A stretch of DNA of 64,000 nucleotides, from positions 17,972,527 through 18,036,526 of the forward strand of contig CM037873.1 in assembly GCA_021292105.1 (NCBI GenBank). The letters run 5' to 3'. Of the stretch, positions 49,901 to 61,900 are shown piece by piece. The first letter of the stretch is position 1. The number at the start of each line of letters is the position of its first letter. The DNA comes from Anadara kagoshimensis. Its lineage: Eukaryota > Mollusca > Bivalvia > Arcoida > Arcidae. Under the pieces are notes generated by a model, which ran no database searches, had not been told where the DNA came from, and saw only the letters and a list, made by a program, of their open reading frames with translations. The translations under genes were made by a program, and so were the position numbers.

Positions 49901-52900
49901 TGGGGTGAAAAGCTGGTATGTTACCATCACAAAAAGTGAACAATAAAGACATCTTAGAAAATAAAATAAACTGACTATTAAAATACAGTCTCTCTGTGGG
50001 CCCAGTGGGGATATTAATATAGTTTTATTTCAAGTTAAATGTTTTACAGCATTGGTTTGAATAATTTGTAGCCCTTAAGATAGTGAGACAAATGTTTAAG
50101 TTAGAATTGACCATAACAGATTGACAAGTGTCTTCAGGTGTAGCTAGCTAAACAGAAGGTGCTAACCCTTCTGGAGACCATGGCCTCACTTCCCTGGTGG
50201 AAGTTCACATGTTTAACCTAATTTGTCAGTTTCAAAGCTTTTATTTTGTTTTTGGGTGGTAATTTGGACATGATTTGGTGTGGTTTATTTTATAGTCTAT
50301 AATGCTAAATTTGGAATTCTGTTTCCATCTACAGACCTAGGGTCATCAAAATACACTCCATCCATTTACTAGTACTTGATTGAAGGTTGTGTCTGACATC
50401 CCAATTTTAACAAAACTACATCATGTGGATATACATACATATTCAATATACTGCAAATGTCTACCACATACAGCCGTTAAACAATTCCAATCTATACTCA
50501 GAGATAAAATGAACTTTTATAACTAAATTCAGTTAAGACTGTATTTCCCAGTCAGTCAATATCTTATATAGCAGTTTACTGTTGGTTTTTTTTTCTGGTG
50601 TTAAAATGATTTCCCTTGGAGACTACAGAAATATAAGAGTTAAGTAAACAAGGTGTTAAATGTCGTCATTATACAGTAATAAGATAAATGCTCAAGATGA
50701 AAATAATTTAATAAGGAGCCAATAAGCTGTATCTGAAAATTCTTTATACTTTATTAACTGTCTGTGCATCTGTGCAACAGCCTATCAATTCTCATATTTA
50801 ATAATTAACAAAACCAGGAAATAGTTGCATGTTTGTGTTTTTAATACCTTTGGCTATGCAATGTGCTTATGACAATCAGCAATAGAATTGAGTTATTTTC
50901 ATATTTCAACTACTATGATATGCTGTATCAGTCAAAAAGATATCAATGGTCATAAAAAGAACCTCACACTTTCATTTCTATAATATGCTGTTGAGTGCTT
51001 TGCAAACACATCCATCAGTCTTTGTGCTGACCTAACCAAGAATCAAACTTAGACCTTCCTTAGGGTTCCACAAGTACCAAAATTTGTAAATTTATAGTCC
51101 TTTTAACATATTTTCACAATTTGCTAAAATACTAGTGGATTTTTTGTCTGAAAAAAATTCCAATGCCAATTAATGTTGGCAGGAATAGAAACCCCCATAT
51201 AGCATGGAGTTAGTACTCTTCCAACTAAATCTACATGTATTTTGTAGTCTTGGGGCTGATCTAGCCAAGAATCAAACCTTGACCTCCCACATTACATTGA
51301 ATTAGCAATCTATCAACTAAACCTATTGGACTGTTTTGGGGATGATCTTGCCAAGAACCAAACCTTGACCTCCAACAATACATGGAGTTATCAATCTACC
51401 AACCAAACCTATTGGATAGATACAAAATACATTAGAGCACGTAGAGGGCCCCAGTACTCCTACTTGTATACTAAATCAATAATTAAAATCTCTCCTACAA
51501 AAATATGTAGGCAAATCAACACATATGGTATTTTCTGATAATCAGTATTATGCAACTAGTAGCTTGAAGGTATGTATCTTCTATGTCAGAACATGATCAT
51601 GGTTCAGTTAACATTCAATTAAGTTTACAAACTCAGACAAATCTAATGTTGCTGTAAGCTCAATTTGGTTCCGAGCAGCTTTGTAATAAAATAAATTTAC
51701 TGTAAATGCAGAATTTTCATGGCTTAAATCAATAACATGGCTCTCTTAGAAAGATGTAATAAAAAGTTGGGACTACTCTACTGTAGTCATCTACATTTAT
51801 GGATATATATGCATTCTATCTTGGGATATAATCAGATATAAATCAAAATGTCAGTTTTGCTGTAGGTTGTTATGTATTCTGTTCAGTCAGGCAATGTTCA
51901 AACACAATCTGTATATATGTATAATTAGCAAAATTTCACCATATATAAGGCGATGTAAAAGCAGTTCCAAAATCTGTTTTCAATTAAGAGGCTGCAATTC
52001 AATTACTTGGCCATGTCAATGCAAGCAATTAAATTCAGTGAATAACCATAATGAAATTTTTTTTTTCTTTTTCTTTTTCAGTATGTTCAATTTTGTAAAT
52101 TTTACCAAATAATTTTTTCTCTTTTTTGAACAAGTGATTCTGGCTAAAAGAAGTAGTATTATCATAAAACTGAAAACTGTATTATCTACTTGTATCACTG
52201 ATATTTCAGATGTTACATGCTTTTGAAATAGGCTGAGTTAATTAAAGTCCGATTAAAGTTTGGTACCGTAATTTTAATTTCAAGAGTTGTAATCAAAAGG
52301 GATGGTACTTCACAATCAAATGAAAACGGTCCTAGAAAATTTGGCAATAAATCAACATATGTATCAAATCTATTTTATCATTAATGTTCAAAATACTTTA
52401 TCTGTTTCAACAAATATCAAACAATTGATCTATAACTTTAAGATATGTTCAAGTTTGTCAGCAAGAGAATGCTTTAAAATCAATTCTATATTCATTTTAC
52501 ATTGCCTTTAAAATCAAAATAAAATTTATGTATGATTATGATGATGACACTATGCTGTAGCAGAAAATGTGGAACAATTAAACATAAAAACATTCTTTTC
52601 CTTTCTCACTTTCTTTTCTTTTTCTTTTTTTGAATATTTTTTTTACTTGCATTTCTATTTTGAGCGGTTAATTATTTAATAAAAAATTCCAGTAGGTTTG
52701 TATGTGTGTATAAGACATGTTCCATATGTAAGCTAGCTGATAGTTTCATTTAAAAACATCAATACACATGTTTAAGACAGACAGATCATACATAGTTTAC
52801 ACATGGTTTGTCTCAACTTTTTCCTAAATTGCTTTACTTCTGTAATCATAGCTTTACTGAAGCTTTAAAAACTCAATATTTTCTCTGGATAACCAGTACA

Positions 52901-55900
52901 GTAATAAAACACACTACATAAACCCTTGTGTTCAATACTTTCTAGCCAAGTCAAAATGATTTATTTGAAGGATATGAACACTAAAAGTAAAGCCTAATCA
53001 TTCTGGCTTACAATGTTGTAGAATTTTTGTTATAGATGAGGCTGTTGTAGTGTGGAGGTTTGATGCATCATGACATATAGAAGAACAATGTTTTAATGAT
53101 CTTCTTATCCTTAGCTTTATTTACAGACAGTGTGACTCATAAAACTGCTGCAGCTGAGGCATCTCAATAAGATCTCACTTAAATAAACAAGTAAACCAAT
53201 AACTGCATTATTGTATCTAGACTTTAAATCAAATTCTCAGTTTTTCCCAAACTGAAATTTCTTGTCTAATTTACAAGAAGACATCCAAACCTATCTACAG
53301 GGTCTTGGGTAGGGTTAAACTGAGCTATATTAACCAAATCTGAACCTTTGTTAAGTTAGGCAACATGAACAAGCAGGAGGTCCCATACTTATTATTGGTC
53401 AAGTTAGGTGCAGATTTATTCATGAAGGACTGTACAATGTATAAGAAATAAAATGTCTAAAATTCTGTTGTTTTCTTCATAGTAATAAACTAAAAGCAGT
53501 CTTTTGAGAGACAAATTACCCCATCCCAAACATTGACCCTTGACCTATGCATCTGAATTTGGTATGTTAAACCTTGTCTTGTGTTGGTAAAAAATAAATT
53601 TGTGCAAAGTTTGATGAAAGTCTATCAAAAAACATGAAAGGTGTGAAGTAGACGCAATATTGGGATGGATAGCAAGAAGGACAGATATACAGATGGACAC
53701 AAAGTGATTCCTAAATAATCCTGTAAACTCTGTTTGTGGGGAAATAATTATGTAAATTCCAAGTGTACGTGTGAACTTACATGTACATACACCACCTTTT
53801 TGGCATTAAAAATCAGGAAACAAACCTTATGCTTTTAGAATAATCGCAAGTACTTTTATTGCAGAATAAAATTTTGTGAGCAATAATTTCAGTACAAAGG
53901 CATATTATTCTGTACATTTATCATAAATGTTATTGCAAGCTCTGCATTGATTTCACCTTAATTCACTATAAACCGGGATTACATATTAATGGACTTAATC
54001 ACATATTAACTGCCCAAACATCACCAGATCAAACAGAATATAAAGTGTACATTAATATGTAATATCATGATAAATTTTATGCGACACATTATACCATTGA
54101 TGTACAAATGTAAGCAGATTTTTCTTATTGTCTATAACTTTTTTATTGAAGGATAAGCTTTTAAATGTTGCTTTGAAAGTACTGGTAAAAGCTAAGATCT
54201 ATTATGAATATAGATCCTTCTAATATGTTATATTTTATTCAAGATGACATAATTGAAATGTGTACTCTATACAACCACATGGTAGTACATTGTATTTATA
54301 CATCTGTCGCATGTTAGTCCACCTGTTGTTGCCATTAAATATTATATCAATGTAATACTGTCTTACTTTTCAACTAGTTAGCCCCTAAGCTGAAAGCTTA
54401 TAGGCCTTTTTACTGTTGCATGCAAGTAGTTTCACTGCTGTTTGTGAAACACTGAGCCCCTGTCAACCTCGCCTTTATGTCAAACAACATTGAACTTGCC
54501 AACTAATCAATGATGCAGACCTTATAAAACCTCATCGATACAGTCTATATGCATTTGGTTATTTGTAATTAAATCATGTACATGAACACTATACTAAAAA
54601 CAATTTTAAAAAAATATATACTTCATTGTTTTGCCATAGAAACTCAAAATGTAGTAAATGGATATATGGTGTATTTTGAAATCTTGAATTGAGATTGAAA
54701 TGGATATTTTTCATTACTTTAGCATGTGTGCATGTATGCCAAAGTTCTTATTTGAGTAATGATAAAATTTTAAAATGAAGGTGGATTTGCATCACATTAT
54801 TTCTTCTTTTGTCCCTTCGATGCAAATTTTCTTATAGGTATACCCATTTTGATTGTGTCCAGAAACAATATATGATTGATTTTACCTACATTGGCATAAT
54901 AAAATGTAATCCATTACTATGGTAAACAATTTCAGATTTGGATCTTTCAGAAAAAAAGAGCTTTCTTGATTGAAATTTAATGAAAGACTGGGAATCAGCC
55001 TTGAAAGCATACAACCATTTATTTGTAAAATCTTGAATTATGAGAATTTAATCGATATTTTTCATTGTAAGGTACATATATACCTGAGTTGAGATTCGAG
55101 ATAGAACTTAGAACTTAAATGCTGAAATATTTTATATTAAAGATTAAGATAATAAATAATCATCTTTTTTAACAATCGTTAACCTATTTATGCAATAATA
55201 TATTGCCATGGTTACCATTAATCTAACTTTTTTGTGAAAGAAATAAAAGTTTCAAATCTTTATCTCTAACAATAATATATGAAGTTTCTTTATTGTAATA
55301 TGTAGAAAAAGTAAAAAACCAGTATAGAAAACATATCTCCATTTATTTAAAAAATTTAAGACCATACATGTATGCATACCACAATTTTGATTGATCCAGA
55401 ATTTTGATATTACTGAAATATTCAATGAGATTGTTGCTTGTTATTTCCCTTTGGTGTGTCTAGTAGCCATAAAATGCGAGTCATTGTTAATGTTTGATAT
55501 TTTGTAGAACTTTCATGTTCAACTTGTAATAAATGTTTGGTATGGTATTAAATTGCTGAATGTTTTATATATTTTTTTGATGATTAGCTATATCCAGCAA
55601 GCATAAAGATGACAGCCATACAGTTGCAGATGTACCGTAACTATTTTAATTACCATCAAATTTTCATGTGATATATTCATAGTCATGTGGTGTGCTTAAT
55701 AAACTCTTAATAACATTTGTTGAGGTAACTTATTTGCTCTCATAATGTTAGCTTGGGAAAAAGATAGTGTCCTAATTATTGCTAGTGGTTTATTTCATCC
55801 CACAGCAAACTTGAGAGTAAAGTTACCTAATAAATGTAAGGCAATAATAGGTACATGCAGGTTTAAATTACATCAAATTATTTCTTTTTAATGCTTTTGT

Positions 55901-58900
55901 TTAGTATATTTTGTATATGAAGTTTTAATCTTCCAGGGTTCTCAGTTTATGACAAACTATTTAAAGCCTAAATCACTTAAGGTCAGAGTGACCTTGAATG
56001 TGGGTCAAGGCAAACTTGACAGAACCGGCTTTGCAACATCTCTGCCAAGTTTCATTGCCACAGATTCACTGGTTATGGAGCAAAAATCATTTAAATGAAA
56101 GTTTATCAACTATGGACAAAAGAAAACAGACAAAGGGACATTTGAATAGCTTACGAGCTACCTTGAGCATCCGCTCAGTGGGTGATTCAGGTGTGGTCAA
56201 AATGAAACTGCTTGATAAAAATTACCCAAATTTAAATTTGAACTATATTTTCCAATAAATATCAACTCTCATTAAAATCATCAAAAAGATATCAGAAACC
56301 AACATGACCAGAGTCTAATCGATAAATGGTATGAGACATGAAATTACTACTGCCATCATTTAAAAAAAAAGTCATCTGATTAATAAGCTCATTTTTATCA
56401 TTTACTATGGTATATATGTACGGTATATTATATATACATGTATATAATATATGAGCCTTATGTGTAGCCTAATAGTATATAAACTGTTGTTTTTAACTTG
56501 AAAATGATAAAATCAATTGAAGTAAGGTTGACTATATACAGTTAGAAAATTCAGTTAAAAGCATCTGCATAAACTTGAAAAATCAATAGAAAACAGATAA
56601 TAGCATTTAAACTGTAAAAACATTATACAACAAACACACTTGCATCATCAATTAAAAACAGCTCAATTCATTTGTAATACTTCAAAGCTAGAGGGGAGGT
56701 TTTTATGCAGAGCTATCAAATTACAATGTATTTTTATCAATTAAAACAGAAGTTTCAGTGGAATCAAACTCTTATATTTCAACATCAAGCACAACAAATT
56801 GGCATGATTAAATCTGTATCTTTGGCAACAGAGCAATGAGGTAAAGTTAAAGTTGATTATCAGTATAGTGTTTATTGTGGTTTTAGTGACCTGAAGCATC
56901 AGGGAATATAGCATTATGCCTTGCACTGGGCATCATTTTATCTCAAAGTTACCCTAGTCCTTTCTACAGTTGATCTTTGATTTTTGAAATATGTAAGCTT
57001 GCTTAACGACATGCCAAAAAGGTTACTGAGGAAAAAACTTTTAACACTTGAATCATGAGCTCACTTGCTTTACTACTTGCCCACACTTCACCAGTAGTTG
57101 TGAATTATCTTTAAGTGCAAAGTTGAATCAATAATTGTGTCATATCCAACCTAATCTCAATTTTATTAAATACCATCTATGATTAAGATATAAAGATTAA
57201 CAACAATTTTTGACAAAAATCTGCGATGAAGATATAATTTTTTTTCTTGCAAACAAGGTCAAAACAGATTTGTTGTAAAACATTTAAGTTCAACTACAAT
57301 CAACAATCTACAATCAAGAATATGAAATAAATAACGTAATAATACTTACTGGAAACCTAACTTCCACATCCAAGACTTTGTCACCAACCACCTACAAATA
57401 TAATACATGTATGTAATACTTAGTATGATTAATAAAATGAACTTCTTTTACGTTATTTGTAGATTATAAGTGCCAAATGTGTCTGGAAGTCTTGCTAGAC
57501 ACCTTTGATTTTGCATCTGAATATGAAAATGACCCAGCAATTTGAGAACAGGTTTGTCATTGGTTACATAAAATATCAATTATTTATAGTGACATTGTTT
57601 GACAGGTTTCTAATAAGAGCTTCTGTTCTTGTACAAGGCAACTGCACATTCATGCTGGTTATATGGCAAAACTGACAAACGCTTTCTGAGTTTGGATTCA
57701 TCTTAAATTACAATAAAATTAATGAATACAGCATTCAAAACAAGGTCCTAGATACATTTTAAAGGAACTATGTGTTTAATGAATGGCTATATTAAAACTT
57801 AAAATCAGTAAACAATTTCAATTATTGAAAACTTGCTTTATAACTCAAAAAAATATTGTTGATATAAAGTTATGCTTTACAAAAATTTAAGTCTTATAAC
57901 ATCTGCAAAGAAATTATTGTTAGAAATTCAATTTCATTTTTAAATGTCATACAAATATCATATTTCATTCATTTTTCACCTTTATACTGTAACATTAGAT
58001 GTAGAATACATGCACATTGATTTACGAATCATTTAACATTATCTCTTCTACAGAATCAATGTAATAGATAACATCTATACAGACAATTAATTGGAGTTAC
58101 AACATTTGTTACACAGCAGGTCAAACAAGATGACACACTTCTGCAATTTTACCTGTGATTTATCATATTAAATTTGTGCATACCCAATACTGTAAATCAG
58201 GAAATTTCTGAACTGTTGTTTTAACGAGAAACATCATGTATTTTATTTTTAGCATTGTCAGATAATACTTAGTATAACTGCATGGAAATTACTTCAAAAT
58301 GAGATATTTTTGAAAGTTTTACTTTCACATATTGTTATTCTGACGAACTTACTCAAAAAATAAAACAAATACGAAAATTTCTTCATTTACAGTAGATTGC
58401 GCAAGTTCAAAATTCGCATGCAGGTAAAATTTGTTGGTTTTAATTAGTAAATTTTTATTCATAAGAACACACAGGAACATATGTTCATATTTGATATGTT
58501 TTTTTTTATTTTTGGCCTAGAACACACTATAGACATTTTCTAAATATTGTGTCCTACAATTTACAGATGAGTAAAAACATTTATCTGGCACAGAAATCAA
58601 ATCAGATTATCACATCCCCACAGTGTACATTGGATATAGATATTAAATATATATGGCAAAAATTCATAAGTGTAAAAAATGATATTGTGTGCAAACTGCA
58701 GAAAATCTGAACCATGAGGTTTGTGAAAACCTTATAAGAATTGAGGTTATTGAAAGTGCACAAACAAGTTATAAATTTTGGGGGGAAATACTATATATGC
58801 ACAAAAGAAAAAAATTGTGTGCAAATGTGTTTTTCTCAATTAATTTCGGCAGGCAAATCATATTAGTTGCCATAGTTGGAGATATAGATGCAAATACCTT

Positions 58901-61900
58901 AATAGCAAGAAATACAAAATGATTAAAGAACCCATCTTGAAATGACAGATAATAAAAGGAACTTAAACTGATCAGAAAGCTTTTAGCTTTTTTAAGCTCT
59001 TAAAAGTGACAGTTCTGAATGATGAAAAATGAGTTTATTGCATTTTTAAAAAGAATAAATGATGCCATTGAGATATATTCATATGAATTATATTTTAGTT
59101 AGAAATAAGTTGGTTTTCTATAGCTTAATAAATGCATAACAAATACAAGTATTATAGATTTTATCTGTACCAGAAACTTTCAAATTAGATTTGATATAAG
59201 ACCACTGAAAATATCTCTTGATAAATTGACTATCATGATGATATGGTGTTCTCGTAAGCAATAAGCCATTAACGTGACAAAAATTAACTGCTTTTCTGGA
59301 ATTTATAGTCGTCTGGATTATCTCTGGTTATCTCATGGCTTTATAATAAATTTCAACTTCTCTACTGAAGTATGAACCAATTATCAATCACGCATTAATA
59401 TGTCAATATGATGTTGTTTAAGGCTTTGATTTCATTAGAAATTATTAATATGTTATAACACTATTAATTAAGTGTCCTAGATTTCTGGACTAGCTGAATT
59501 ATTTATGTCTGAGTTATCAACACTAACATTTATTATACAGACTTGTTATCAATCACTTGATTAATCAATACATATCCTACTTTAATGTCCCAAGTTTATC
59601 ATACACAATTTTCATAAAAGATATTCATAAAGCTGTTATTAATTTAGATTAATACTTTTCAGATAAACCTCCTCACAAAAAATTGTAATAAAGAAAATTG
59701 TGTTTGTTTCCTCATGCTTAGTATCTTAAATAATAAACCCAAAACACAGAATTTTCTTAATTTATTTAATTACTTATTGCCTAGCAGCTAAATTAATATA
59801 TAATATATTAATAAAATCTGATAGATTACAAGAGGCTTAATAGAACAAAGAGGCTCAAATGGCTTTATTCATTTCTATTGGGACAGTACAAAGTTGAAAC
59901 ATCCAGTTTGGCCTCAATTGGTGGTTAACAAGAATAAAGTTAATAAATTAAGCTATAATAGACAAGAAATGTCAAATGAGAGGAGTTTCAAAGAAGGGCT
60001 AACTATGGCATTTCAGGCATTTCATTCACACATTGTGCTAACAAGGAGACAATAAAATATTGGGAATTATTTGCTTTAAAAAAGTAACAAGAACTATCAG
60101 AAGAACAGTGCCACAGGTCTTCACATCTACAGGGTTTTACACAACTTTTCAAAAATGTAGGTTTTTGGGACTCCAATAAAAAAATAAATGGGGTCCAAAC
60201 TTTCAAATGTGGGTCCCAAAACTGAATTAAATTAAAAGTATTAATTGTATAGTTATGATTATATATAGTCCTGGTGTCGTGATAATGTTGAAGTTTGAAA
60301 ATTGTTACAACCGACTGTGAATGCATTGTTTTTCGATGCATGGATGCGTAAATCACAAGCCACCACCTTTTTTTGCATTGTATTTCACACATGGATACCG
60401 CGTTAACCATGCTGTTAAAAACCCTTATTCTCTTTTAAATGTCAAGTCACATGAGCCCGACTGCACAAGTTCTGAATCGGGTATCTTTGATTCTTTTTCT
60501 TTTGGCGTACACTTAGAAAATCGCCAATATTAATTTGTCGTTTAGCCATTATGACAGTTCATGCAAACTACTGATGTCAAGGTGTCTAACCGATCCAAAG
60601 CGAATTCCACTACGGGCCAATCAAAACTTTGCCGGAAATTTACGAGTGCTATTTTTACACACCAATGTATTTTTAGTATGCGGGGAATTCCAACATTCAG
60701 AGGGTTTTCGAAAAATCCTTGTCCATATTAACAGAAATTTAAAACACGTTTTCCAATTCAATTCAAATTGGTTTCCAGATATTTTGCTTCCTTCTGGACG
60801 CATATGATAATTTTGATTGCGTCCAACATAATTTATTTTGCGTAAAAAACGCAGAATTGCGCATCCCGTAAAACCCTGCATCTAGTCTAATGAACAAAAT
60901 GGTAAACTTACCTGACAAAAAAGTTCCTGTGTCTCTGGTGCAACCAAAAGAAGGAAAGCATATTCTGCTTTAGTCTGTTCTTCTAACTACAATGCAAAAT
61001 TGAGAACAATACACCCCTTAAAATTTTTGTATAATGAAGTAACAAAAACTAAAATTTCTTTGAATTTACTGATTATAACTGAAAACTTAACTAAGTTTAA
61101 GTGACAAAAGTTATTTTTTTAACAACTCCAAATAAACCTTATATAAATGTAATTGTGGACAATAACAACAAGGGAACATTAGAGAAGTAACAACTAAGGT
61201 TAACTAACTCTCCTTTTGTTCCCTCTTATGGTCAGACAATATTTATCTCCAATTGTGAACATCAATGGTCTGGGAGTTTGAAAATTTGTTTTGACACAAG
61301 TTACATATATACTGGCTGGAGCAAAATACCAAATTCAATCAATACTGCCAGCAATCAATATGAGAGGCAACAAAGACAAGTAGTTAAAAAGAAACTAATC
61401 GTTATATATACAACAACACCTGACTTGACACTAGCAGAAAAATTACTACAATAAATAGTTATTGTTTGCTGAAATTATTATTGACAAACTTCTCCCAGTT
61501 TAACAGACAGACTAATTTATAATGTAATATCAAAAAGTAAAAACACCTACACAAAGTATGTATGGATATTAGTTTTTCAGCAGTACAGCAATATTATATG
61601 TAACAAACTATCAGACTACCAGATCACTTAAGAGTAATGCTTTGTATTCAATTTCACAAGGACATAAAATAAGTATAATTTACTTGAGATATATATAGAA
61701 TGTTAAGGCAAAACCATTGGTTATATTACAGAGAAAGCAGAAACTGAACATTTATTGAACTAATATCAGACAGTGATCTGAGGTAATCTGGTAGCATTAA
61801 TATGTGTTTCTACCTTTTAGAAATTTGTCCTTTATAGATTAATAGTATTATATTTCAGGCTATAAGTTATTTTCCTATTGGCAATCTATTTCTCCTTTAC

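Larger units (their letters stand above)
48448..57349. other. 8.9-kb PDE2 intron
   Basis: No gene within it recognised on either strand. It contains a tRNA-like SINE head (about 49120-49215), a dispersed family A copy, a tandem tRNA-like array interrupted by a MITE, and a GGTCAAGG repeat; 52500-55940 and 56160-57340 are plain AT-rich sequence. Confidence 0.65.

Noticed and set aside
60003-60410. Minus-strand 135-codon frame
   Set aside because: It crosses the left end of the hAT-like element, shows no domain, and lies in a PDE2 intron.
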